Below are positions 35,627-45,761 of a DNA stretch of 64,000 nt, one piece after another. Below the pieces are notes generated by a model. That model ran no database searches and was not told where the DNA came from. It worked only from the letters and a program-made list of their open reading frames with translations. A program made the translations under genes and the position numbers. Every line of letters begins with the position of its first letter. Position 1 is the first letter of the stretch. Origin of the DNA: Vombatus ursinus (lineage: Eukaryota > Chordata > Mammalia > Diprotodontia > Vombatidae); assembly GCF_900497805.2 (NCBI RefSeq), contig NW_020954556.1, positions 29,035,671-29,099,670 on the forward strand. Direction: 5' to 3'.

Positions 35627-36169
35627 ATGCTATTATCTGGAGTATACTGTGTTGTTACAGGAGACAAGTTTTAGGGAAGTAAATTACAAACTGAGGAATA
35701 TTCAGAGAACAGCCACCAGCAAGGGCTTGAGTTCATACTATATGAAGAGCAGTTGAAGAAAGTAAGTTGTGAAAGGGGGAACATTTAAGCCTAGAGAAGA
35801 GAAGACTTAGTGAAGAAATGATAGCTCCCTTCAAGTATTTTAAGGGCTATGGTACAGAAGGATTAGACTTGTTTTGACTGGTCCTAGAAGTCAGGACTTA
35901 AAGGAGTTGGTAGAAGTTATAAAGAGTTAAATCTAGGCTTGATGTCAAGATGAACTTCCTAACAATAAAAAAGATCTAAAGCTGCCTCAGGGCTCAGTAG
36001 GTTCCTCTTACATCAAGTCTTCCAGCAAAGGTGGAATAACTCATCATCTACAATGCAGTAGGAATACTTGCTAAAGTATGGGACACACTAGATTGCCACT
36101 GGGGTCCCTTCCAACTGTGATTATCATTTTTTTTTTTAAGCAACAAAATAAAATTAATACCCAAATTTT

Positions 36170-36712
36170 ATTACACCCTTTTCTCAATCCCTCAATTGCT
36201 AGTGCCATACCTACCTAAATATTTCTTATTTAACTACGTTGTATTTATTTTACTTAGAGGCAGTCAAGTGGTGCAGTATGTAAGGCACTGAACTTGGAGT
36301 CAGGAAGACTTGAGTTTGAATATGACCTCAGACATTTACTAGCTGTGTGATACTGGGCAGGTCACTTAACCTCTTTCTGCCTCAGTTTCCTCGTCTGTAA
36401 AATGTGGTTAAATAATATTGAGCATCTATCTCCCAATACTATTGTGAGGATCAAATGAGACAACATTTGTAAAGCACTTTATAAACCTTAAAGCATTATA
36501 GAAATGCTATTTATTATTATTTTGTATTCAATCCATATATATTTATACTATATATACACTTATAAATGTATATGTTGTTTCCCTTGATAGAATGTAAGCT
36601 TCTTGAGAGCAGGGATTTTTTTTTCATTTTTTTTGTCTTTATATCCCCAGCACTTAGTCCAGTGACAGGCACAGAGCAGGCTCTTAATAAATGCTTGTTC
36701 ATTGATTGAAGA
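36170..36712 (+). repeat. L2 3' end, split by a CORE-SINE
   Basis: 'GATAGAATGTAAGCTTCTTG', 'TTATATCCCCAGCACTTAGT', 'CTCTTAATAAATGCTTGTTC' is the L2 terminus. 'CTATTTCTTATTTAACTACG'-like L2 sequence precedes the SINE at 36,256. Confidence 0.75.
36256..36515 (+). mobile_element. CORE-SINE, full length, inside L2
   Basis: Head 'GAGGCAGTCAAGTGGTGC', core 'GTGTGATACTGGGCAGGTCA', 'CTCAGTTTCCTCGTCTGTAA', then 'GAGGATCAAATGAGACAACA' and the tail 'GCTATTTATTATTATT'. TATTTATT words on both sides may be the TSD but are too simple to prove it. Confidence 0.82.
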
Positions 36713-36715
36713 AAA

Positions 36716-37258
36716 AGATGAGAAGGGAACATTGAAGGAAATAGGACATTATTGTTATTATTTGTTGAAGCTAATATATTCCTACTTTAAAAGAAGAATT
36801 TATGACATTAAATTTTGTTTATTTGAAGGTTTGTTTTTGTTGATGGTTACTAAATTAAGAATAAAAAAAGATTTAAAAGAAAAAAGATTTGTTGACTCAC
36901 AGAGAGATACAGCTGAGGCTAAGTAACATTAATTTGAAGAAGGCCAAATCAACAATTTTCTAATGTTCTACAATAAAGCTCAGCCTCCTGAGAGCAGAAG
37001 CAGGGACAGCAGATGGTGGGGGTTACCCAGCATTGAAGATTAGCAGGGCTAGAACAGCAGCAGGTCAAAAGGGGCAAGGGATTCTAGGGCAGTGAGAAGT
37101 ATATCACTGAAGCAGCTGATTATGAGGTTTAGCTAGGCTGGGTCAGGATGCAAGTGAAGCCAGGGATGATAGACTAAGAGAACAGGAAGCACCAATGGAC
37201 TAAAAGTCATGACAAAGACTAGTTTCAGTTGCAGTAAAGGAATGTGAGAAGGACAGGA
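36716..37258. other. Unassigned stretch
   Basis: Purine-rich, no frame or repeat recognised. Confidence 0.3.
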
Positions 37259-37259
37259 T

Positions 37260-38168
37260 TCTGGGAAGATGGTGGAGTAGGTCAGAAAATTCCAAGTTCT
37301 CCAGATTTCCTCCATAAACAAGACAAAATAGTGCCTCAAGGCGAATGTAGAGTGGTAAAAATAAAGAGTTGGGGAAGAACAGTGGTCCTCCCCGCACGAT
37401 CTGAGTAGACCCCCCCCCCCAAAAAAAATCCCAGGGTTTAGGTTTGGTCCCTGTGAAGTGTAAACATCTTCAGGCTAGTTCCTAGTTCAGGCAAGCATCA
37501 AGCCCTGGGGCTAGCCTTGATCCCAGCCACAGGAATTTTCACTGCTTAGACAGTTTGGGGAGTTGGGCATCTAAGGTGTGTGTGAGGGGGAAGTTGAGGG
37601 ACCCTTTGCTGATAAGGTTGCCAGGCCCAGATGTGCTGATATCTCCAGCAGAGAAGGAACCAGCACATACCTGGTGAGTGCAGAAGCAGTGGACGCCAGT
37701 AGGTGTGGCCACTTACAGGAGGGCAGAGTTCTTAGTTTGGCCAGAGGGGAGAACTGAAGGAAGATCTAAATCAAGAGGCACCATCCTCTATACCCCAGCA
37801 GTAAATTTGATTACAATAATAAGCTGCTATAAATAAAAAATAAATAAATAAATAAGCAGGCTAAGGAGAAAGAACCCAACTATAGAAAGTTACTATGGGA
37901 ATAGAGAAGACCAAGATCCATCTTCAGAGGACAATACTGAAGCAAAAAAAGCCTCTCCTATCCCAAAGAGTAATGTCAAATGGTCACCTGACCCCCAAAA
38001 ATTCATAGAACTTGTAATAGACTTTAAAAATAAAATGAGAGAGATTGAGGAAAAATTTTAAAAATAAGAACAATCCAAGAAAAACAAGATTATGAAAAGA
38101 AAGTCAGCCAATTAGAAAAGGGGATCCAGAATCTTAAGGAAGAAAATGACCCTTTGAAAATTAGAATT
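37260..38168 (+). repeat. L1 5' end: 5' UTR and start of ORF1
   Basis: Starts 'GGGAAGATGGTGGAGTAGGT', the typical start of a mammalian L1 5' UTR. ORF1-like coding begins about 37,900: SSEDNTEAKKASPIPKSNVKW, then FIELVIDFKNKMREIEEKF and a heptad-rich stretch (QLEKGIQNLKEEND), that is the N-terminal coiled coil of the RNA-binding ORF1 protein. The copy stops at the SINE at 38,169 and no L1 follows it, so this is a 5'-end-bearing, 3'-lacking fragment. Confidence 0.78.
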
Positions 38169-38412
38169 GGTGTGGATAGAGCACCGGCCCTGAAGTCAGG
38201 AGGACCTGAGTTCAAATCTGGTCTCAGACCAAACACTTGATACATACTAGCTGTGTGACCCTGAAGTCACTTAGCCCTGTTTGCCTCAGTTTCCCCATCT
38301 GTAAAATGAGCTGGAGAAGGAAATGGTAAGCCACTCCAGTATCTTTGCTAAGAAAACCTCAAATGGAGTCATGGAAAGTTGGATGTGACTAATAGACTAA
38401 ACAACAACAACA
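38169..38412 (+). mobile_element. Long tRNA-type marsupial SINE
   Basis: Lacks the first 15 or so bases; 'TGTGGATAGAGCACCGGCCC' to the AACAACAAC tail, with the long 3' part 'GAAATGGTAAGCCACTCC'. It ends the L1 fragment. Confidence 0.85.
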
Positions 38413-38424
38413 AATGTCTCAGGC

Positions 38425-38830
38425 ATCAGGCCAAACATTGAGGAAACAAATTTAAAAAAAAAAACAAACAACAAAAAACAGTCCCAGCCAGCCCTCAAGG
38501 AGCTTACAATCTAATGGGGGAAGACCAAAAACAAACAAATAAAAAAAAAAAACCAAAAGGAAGCTGAAAAGTAGGGATGGGGATTGGGAACTCAGTGAAA
38601 CCTCAAAGTAGTGCAGCCAAGTGAGAAATGAAAAGATATCTGATCTAGGGCCTCTCCTTCAATGGAGGTTTTAACTTCATGACGATTAAGTCACTTGTCC
38701 AAGGTGACATATGTAGTCGGGACAGGATTTGAAATCAGGTCCTATGACTCCAGAGTTTACAAAGCATTTTCCTCACAACATCCTTTGAGGAAGAAAACAG
38801 AAGCTCAGAGAGATTGTCACTTGACCAGAG
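38425..38830 (-). repeat. Degraded MIR-like pieces
   Basis: 38,475-38,520 'GCCCTCAAGGAGCTTACAAT'; 38,670-38,800 antisense MIR-like words ('TAAGTCACTTGTCCAAGGTG', 'GACTCCAGAGTTTACAAAGC'). 38,831-39,050 is unassigned. Confidence 0.5.
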
Positions 38831-39064
38831 TATAGTGCCCCATGAGCTACTCTGACAATTTGTACTCCCATTAGGTTCCTCTGAGGACAACTATTCCAGA
38901 GTCAAGGTACAGCACTCTATGGGTCCATATTCTTATTGTTCATAAGTCACATCAATGTCTTATTTTTCAAAGGACAATCCAAGGTCACGATTAGCTTAGA
39001 GCAAAGGCACAGAGCAGCTTAGCAAGAATATTTACATGAAAGCATTCCCCAATAAAAGTTTGGG

Positions 39065-39205
39065 GGGCAGCTAGATGACACAGTGGTCAGAGCTCTGGCC
39101 TTGGAGTCAGGAGGATCTGAGTTCAAATCCGGCCTCAGACACTTACTAGCTGTGTGACCCTGGGCAAGTCACTTAACCCCGATTGCCTCACCAAAAAAAA
39201 AAAGA
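39065..39205 (+). mobile_element. MAR1/WSINE-type SINE at an L1 5' junction
   Basis: Complete copy, GGGCAGCTAGATGAC to poly-A. Flanks AAAAGTTTGGG (39,054-39,064) and AAAAGATTGGG (39,206-39,216) are the likely TSD with one difference. The L1 starts directly after. Confidence 0.9.
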
Positions 39206-39216
39206 AAAAGATTGGG

Positions 39217-40398
39217 CAAAGGCTGAAGTAGAATTTATTGTGTCAAAAGAACAGGGGTAGTAATCATGATTTCAGACAAAGTTAAAGCTAAAATGGATTT
39301 ACTTAAAAGAGAAAAATAGGGAAACTATACTTTGTGTCACCAATATTTATTCAATATTGTTTTAGACCATTTAAAATAACTAGATAGCATAAAATAACCT
39401 GAAAGTATACCTGCCAAAATAGGTGCAGGGAACTACATGAACATAAACATGAAACAATTTTTTATACAAATAAAGTCAGATTTAGATAATTGGAATATTT
39501 ATTATTCATGGGTAGGTAAAGCCAATAAAATAAAAAATGACAACGTTACCTAATTAAATCTATTCAATGCCATCCCAATAAAATTACTAAAAAAATTATC
39601 TGAGTTAGAAAAAATAAAAAAGTTCATTTGGAAGAATAAAAGGTCAGGAATTTCAAAGAAACCAGGGGGAAAAGATATAAAGGAAGGAGATCCAGCAATA
39701 TTAGACCTTAAACTGTAACATAAAAGTGTTGTTGAAACATAAAATGGATAATTTCGATTATTTTAAATTAAAAATTTCTTGTATAAATAAGACCAATGTA
39801 GCCAAAAATAGAAGGAATACAGAAAATTGGGAAGAAACTTTCATAAACAATCTCTCAGGATGTGTTTGTGTTAATTGTGATTATGTGTTTGTGATTACGT
39901 GGTTGTGTTCCTACTGTGGTGCAGGAAATGATGAGATGGTTGATTTAGAAAACCATGCAAAGACTTGGACCAATGAAGGAATATGCTATCCATCTCCAGA
40001 GAAAGAGATAACAAGTAGAAATATGCATAGTGTGATTTTACACATATGTATATGAGTGTATATATGCATATATGTGTATGTTTATAGCTATCTGTATTTG
40101 TATATATATATATATTCTTTTAATTGTAGCCTTCTTTAGGAAGGGAGGGAGGGAAAAAGGAAAAAATAAAGTAAAAACACACAGCAGAGAACAAAAGAAA
40201 ACCTAGAAGGAAGCAAAGAAAAGCTGGGTAGCATTGAAAACAATGTGCAGTGTTTATTATATAGGTTTTCTTGAAATGGACATTTATCGTTCTATATTGA
40301 ATCCTCTCAATGTTCTGTTGTGTACATGGAAATGTTCTTTCTTTTTCTTTTCTCATTTTGTATTTGTTTAAAATGAATAAAAAATTTACCAAAAAATA
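39217..40398 (+). mobile_element. L1 LINE, 5'-truncated and internally shortened
   Basis: ORF2-like codons: 39,390-39,560 corresponds to KYLGVYLP...LNNW...; then 'LKLKISCINKTNVAKNRRNTENWEE' (39,760-39,840; the L1 LKSFC..NKT block). The sequence then jumps to the ORF2 end/3' UTR ('CTATCCATCTCCAGAGAAAG'). The tail ends at 40,398 and AATAAAAGTTT follows (40,399-40,409), matching the same word at 39,051-39,061 before the SINE: the L1 TSD. Confidence 0.8.
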
Positions 40399-40497
40399 AA
40401 TAAAAGTTTCAGCCGTCATGAAAGACCCTGGAAGTTGTATTTCTTCTCAGCCTGAGAAGAATGAAAGTTATGGCAAGATCAAGATCAGGAGGATGAG

Positions 40498-40498
<1 letters not shown>

Positions 40499-40540
<42 letters not shown>
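40499..40540 (+). repeat. (CA)n microsatellite
   Basis: Uninterrupted run of about 20 CA units. Confidence 0.97.
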
Positions 40541-40544
<4 letters not shown>

Positions 40545-40931
40545 GAAGTAGTTTTGGAGGTATCTTAAGGAGAGGAGAAGAGGGAAGTGGTGGCATTTTC
40601 CCAACACACGGAGCAGTAGCTTAACCATACCTCCACGGTTAGTGTCAGGCAGTGATATTTGTAGTTCCCTCCCCCAAACCAAAGCTTCCATGCAAAAATG
40701 GGAGAGGTGCAAATGAAAGAGATAAGTATGAGGTAATAAGACCAGGGTTTTGTTTTTGTTGTTGTCATTTTAAATTTCAGGTGCTCCGTTATGTGGCTGG
40801 AGCATTGGTAGAAACAACAGATGGGAGGAACTGAACATCCTTACCCCAGTCCTTGTCTTACTTCACATGGGTGTGATGGACACCTGTTCCAAGTCATATC
40901 TTTTTATTCTGTTCAAGATTGTATTTGACTG

Positions 40932-41083
40932 GGGCAGCTAGGTGGTGCAGTGAGTAGAGCACGGGCCCTGGATTCAGGAGGACTTGAGTTCAAATCCAGC
41001 CTCAGACACATAACACTTACTAACTGCGTGACCCTGGGCAAGTCACTTAACCCCATTGCCTAGCTTAAAAAAAAAAGAAAAAA
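40932..41083 (+). mobile_element. MAR1/WSINE-type SINE
   Basis: Complete copy with an exact 17-bp TSD AAGATTGTATTTGACTG at 40,915-40,931 and 41,084-41,100, the cleanest SINE insertion in the window and so probably among the youngest. Confidence 0.96.
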
Positions 41084-41100
41084 AAGATTGTATTTGACTG

Positions 41101-42239
41101 ATCTAAAGTAATCTCACTGTCCTTGTCTTTCCTTGTGTCGCACTGTTTGTGACATGAAGGTGCTGGGCAGCTCTGGGAGCCACACAGGAGAGAATGACCT
41201 TTCCCAGGACAAGCCTGGGCACACAGTGAACTGAGCACAGCCCCCCAGTTCACAGTTAGATCTTTTGATCTCTATCTGGGAACACCATCACAGGCCATTT
41301 ATGTGTTTCATAAGTATACTTCCAGGGCAGAATAACTTAAGACTTGGAGTCTTTTAAAATCTGCCTCGACAGATCGCCTTAAGGGGTACATTAGAAAATA
41401 CACAACATCAACGAAGAGAATGAGCAAACATAGAAACCACACATGAAAACTCTCTGTGCCCATCCCACTGCCCCCAACATTGGAAACAGGAATAAAGAGG
41501 CAACCTATATCTCTGGTGCTGCAATACCTTGATAACTTCTCAGGGTATTTTTGTACTGTTCCTTGCTGGGGGTGGTATCATTGCTGGACTAGGAGCATGG
41601 CTTCTCTGCCAGCTTCTGGGTCATTTGCAGTCCTTCTCTAGGGTACTGTCAGGCACATTCATGGAGAATTAGAATCCTTACCCTTGGAACAAAAGGAAGC
41701 ATCTCCAGTTCTTAGGGTCTTAGCAACATGCCTGCTACAAGCACCAAGTGCCTGCTCTGTGTGTGCGCATGTGTGTGTGTGTGTGTGTGTTTGAATTCTG
41801 TTCACAGCCTGCCTGTAAGTTCATGCCTCCTGGGGCCATACGTTTCTGCTGTAGGTTGCCATTGACAATGGGTGGGAGAAGAGACAGAAATACACTCCCC
41901 TTCCCCCCTTGCTGCCATCTATGAGAGTGTAGATGTGAGTCCTCAAGAGCTAAAATCTTCCTCCCAGCCTGGCTCTTCTTGACTCTCTCAGCTGATTCAG
42001 AGTGGGACCGGCTTGCTTTTACCCAGGCCACAAGGGGCATGGCTAATTATCTTAGCCAATTGTTAGAAGGTCCTTGTGCCTCATAAATTGCCTTCTCCTA
42101 ATAGACAATGTCCTATAATCCCATCAGGTTAATCAAGGACTTCATTTTGATGAGGAACTAACAACTGCCCAGATCTATCATGTTGACAGACTGGGAAACG
42201 GAGCGGGGGAGGGTAGAGAGAGGAGAGGGGAATGGAAAG
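41101..42239. other. Unassigned stretch with (TG)n
   Basis: (TG)n at about 41,761-41,790. No named repeat or gene is seen. Open frames at 41,456-41,641 (plus) and 41,735-42,040 (minus, Thr-His run from the microsatellite) are not convincing. Confidence 0.3.
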
Positions 42240-42436
42240 GAATAAGCATTTATATTGTACCTATTATGTGCCAGGCACTGTGCTAAATGCTTTACAAATA
42301 TTATCTCATTTGATCCTCACAACAAACTTAACCAAACAGAAGTTTAGTGACTTGACCAGAGTCACATAGGTGTTAAATATCAAAGGCTGGATTTGAACTC
42401 AAGACTTCCTGATTCCACTGCATCACCCCAGCTGCT
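42240..42436 (-). repeat. MIR-like CORE-SINE, antisense
   Basis: 'AATAAGCATTTATATTGTAC', 'TGTGCCAGGCACTGTGCTAA', 'ATCTCATTTGATCCTCACAA' to 'CCACTGCATCACCCCAGCTG'. Confidence 0.8.
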
Positions 42437-42439
42437 TGT

Positions 42440-43790
42440 TTAGGAAACTCCACCTTCAATTATAAAGTTGTTTAGGAAAACTCCTCAATTTGAATAAGGG
42501 CTTCCCTGATCCAGCTTTTTTTACACTTGTCATAAACTACTATTGGAGCTCAGATGATGATTATGACTAAGGTATTGAAATGGAAGCTTTTAGAGTGGCA
42601 AAGAAGGACTTTGTATCAAGGAGTGGCTTGGAATCATCAGATACATTGTTCGATTTCCCAAATACATTTTAGTCTGAACTCTTGCTCATATTCACTGCCC
42701 ATGTGCAATGCCTAAGTTATATCTGTAAACTGTGGTTCAAAGTCCATTTGCATAACACTCTCCTCATTAGTGCATATTGATTTTTCAGTGCTCCATGCCT
42801 GCATGAGGGGGTAGATGAAACCTTGAGAGAAGAGAGATCCCCATCTTCTGGCTTTCAGCTTTCAGAGGGAAGATACCTGGTTCCAGACTCTCTTCAGGTC
42901 CTAGAAGGGAGAGAAAGACTCTGAGAAGAAACTGACATGTAGAGGAGCCAGCATCTCAATTATGTCCCTGTTCCCAGCTTATTACACTATATACTGCAGG
43001 GAATTTCTCTTGGGTGAGATCTGAGACTTTCTCTCTTGGTTGGGCTGAGTTATCTCACTACTAATAAAAGAGTTCATTCACTTTACATTGTCTCGTAGAT
43101 TCTCATATGTATATCTTCTGTTTTGTTTTGCTATCCACTTGAACGAATTGGTTTATTTGCTATGAATGTGTGTTCACTGCAGAACGGGAATTTGATAGAA
43201 AAGGAATCAAGCCTTAGATATGTAGCTTAGGGCACTCCTTTCCCATAAAGAGATATCCATCAGGAACACAGCTTGAACCTAAAAATTATTTCCAATCATT
43301 GACTTAAAATATCTAGGAGGGCAGATAAAGTTATAACCCAATCCTCTCTCTCTGAGGAGAACAGAAATGATTTGCCTCCGTAACCAATCTGCTGATTTCT
43401 CTCCTGGCAGGAATCAGTCTGCCTTGGAGAAGGGTGGAGGAAGGACACACTAAAGATGTATTCTGTTGTTGCTTCCCTGCAAGCCACATCTAGAAAGACC
43501 CCTGTAAACACACATAACCTACATGGGCAAAACACACACAGCACAAACACATTGCTTATATATATATTGTTAGACCAGCTAATGGACTGGCTAAGGAGGT
43601 AATAGGCTTGCCTCACCACATAGATCTTTTAGCAGCTGGACACATTATAAGATTAGATTTTCGTTCAGTTCTGAATTGGATCCCTCAGAATTGGCTTTTG
43701 AGGTTCCTCTCAATTATTTGACTCTGAAATCTAATAATTCTAATTATTAGATTCTCTCTACTTTGCATATGCAGCTCTGCCTGGTTTCAA
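42440..43790. other. Unassigned; possible LTR-like part at ~42,780-43,110
   Basis: ACTATATACTGC (about 42,987) and ACTAATAAAAGAG (about 43,059) are spaced like an LTR's TATA and polyadenylation signals. I found neither TG...CA ends nor a TSD, so this is only a suggestion. The 107-codon minus frame at 43,296-43,619 has no recognisable family. Confidence 0.3.
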
Positions 43791-43794
43791 CTCC

Positions 43795-43988
43795 ACAGAA
43801 CAAGATACTCTGTGGTGTCTATCATCTCCACCCCAGGCTTTCCAACCTCCTTTTGTGTGTCTTCCCCCATTAAGCTGTAAGTTCCTTGAGAGCAGGAACT
43901 ATCTTTCTTTTTCTTATTTGTATCCCCAGCTCTTAGTACTCAGTGTCTGACACATAGTAAGCACTTAATAAATGTTTATTGAATTGAA
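43795..43988 (+). repeat. L2 3' end
   Basis: 'ATTAAGCTGTAAGTTCCTTG', 'ATTTGTATCCCCAGCTCTTA', 'CACATAGTAAGCACTTAATA', 'AATGTTTATTGAATTGAATT'. Confidence 0.85.
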
Positions 43989-43989
43989 T

Positions 43990-44911
43990 TCAACAAAGTT
44001 ATCTCTGAGGTTGAATCTATCTGGGAATTTTGCATGATCTGAACATATGCATGAGACATCATATAGGATAAGAGCCTTGAAGTCTATATTTCATTCTTTA
44101 GAATCAAAGGCTTTTTTATAATCAACAAATATGGGTGCATTATTATAAAAATGTTACATTGATGAAAGTAGACATATTAGTTGGTAGTTGTCTTTTTGGT
44201 TCCCTTTGTTTTGTATGAGTGGTGTGTGTGTGTGTGTATGTATGCATATGTGTACATACATGCACACATGCATATGCATACCCATATGCACCTGTATGGT
44301 AAAAATGGTGTCGATAATTATACATCTGTGATTTTTTTTCTTTTTTTTTTTGGAATCGTCTCCTTTTCAATATATTTAGAAATTTGATTTCTGTTTGGGT
44401 CCAGGCTCATTTTCTCTCCTATTGTTTTTTGCTATTCTGTAAAGCAATATTATTTATAATTTTTGAAGTCATCCTCCGCCATAATGTTTTACAAATAAGC
44501 TATACTCTAAATCAGTATTGTCCATAGCTGCTACGTCTCAGCTTGGCAAGGAGGTCAAGCACTAGCTAGCTGAGGTTGTTTCTGGCCTCTTTTGGTCTCA
44601 TCATTTGATAATTTTTTTTTTGCATTGGCTAATATCCTCTAAGAAGTAATGATAATAAGAATGGATGTCTTCACTTCTATCCATTTCCCATATTTCAGCA
44701 TCAATACCTCATTAAGAGAGGTCAGGTTGGAGTTGTTGCAGTTGCCCACAGTGTCTTGTCTTTGTCTTTATCCTTTATTCTAATTTGATATTGACTTTGA
44801 CCTCTGCTCAAAGAAGTTGATGATCTGTCAGCTAATTCTGCAATGACTCCCATATCAGTAACATCAGTAATCTGTCACTTCCTGTATGTTCAGATATAAT
44901 CAATAATGTTA
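43990..44911 (-). repeat. RTE-clade LINE fragment (endonuclease to RT)
   Basis: Minus-strand reading from 44,911: IDYI...YRK.QITDV (end of the AP-endonuclease domain), then words of ASGSDHRLL type degraded, and at 44,140-44,100 FVDYKKAFDS, RT motif A of RTE/BovB elements. Endonuclease-before-RT order supports one element. A (TG)n tract (44,220-44,270) grew inside. Its 5' side abuts the TBC1D13 copy at once. Confidence 0.72.
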
Positions 44912-45761
44912 AGTGAGCACAAGAGTCAGATCACAAATTTCCAAGATGTTCTGAGACAGCCCAAGATTGCCCTGAAAAACCTGTCAGAACTCAGTTTCAG
45001 TAGGATCTCTTATGAGGATGAATTATGATGCCTTTGCTGGATATTCTTTTGAATTACTTCCTTTTCGAGAGGGCTTGATGGACCTCCATCCTGGACAAAC
45101 TGAGAGAGCTGTATTCAGAGTTCTTGAAAAAAGATGATCATTCAGTCTAATAGAGCCATCTAACCTGGATGGGTCCAGAGATCAGAACTTTGAAGATCAT
45201 CCTCTTAATTTCAACTAATGGAATGCATAATTCAAGGGTAGGAGTTGCTGCCGCAAGACCAATGTCTAGAAGCTCTGGCCAAACATGTCCTTTTTCCAGG
45301 GACCGACGGACTACATTTATCTAGTCACAGCAGTACCCTAGAATGATTCGTGATGCTCCACAATCAGGTGGAGCAAACTACACTGAAAACCTAGATGGTG
45401 GTGAGAAATCAGAGTGGAGTCACCGATATGAGCTCTCCTCAAAGCTCTGCACCTCCTGTGTTAAGTGAATATGAGATATTGCCTCATGTCTGAGGCCCTT
45501 TGGGAAACGATGGGACGTATCCCATTCATCTATGCTAAGCCAAATCCAGACCTCACTTACTTCCAGGGCATAAATGAAATTGTTGAGCCTTTCAACTACA
45601 CCTTTGCTACTGACCCTAACTGTCAATGGAAAGAACATGGCAAGGCATATACCTTTTTGTACTTTATCAGTCTGATGTCTGAGATCTGGGACAATTCCAT
45701 CAAGAGCCTGGATGATTCCGGGTATAGCATCATTTACAGATGGAGAAAGTATGCTCATGGG

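Larger units (their letters stand above)
33855..36126 (+). repeat. CR1/L3-type LINE, split by an LTR and a SINE
   Basis: Reverse transcriptase region at 34,640-34,920 reads, with a few changes, GFCKNRSCPTN, IIYINFSKAFNKISYGIL (motif A, DFSKAFD in CR1) and IQSWL...QRVFNNG. Downstream come a frame-broken FADD-equivalent ('KFAGDIKV'-like), then WSKSNKMNFNRDKYKVL and LEILVDCKLNMN in order. The 3' end 'GATTGCCACTGGGGTCCCTTCCAACTGTGATTATC' (given for position 36,092-36,126 in words: it has the family's GGTCCCTTCCAACT ending). It once encoded RT for its own mobility; the frames are broken and this copy is dead. Confidence 0.8.
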
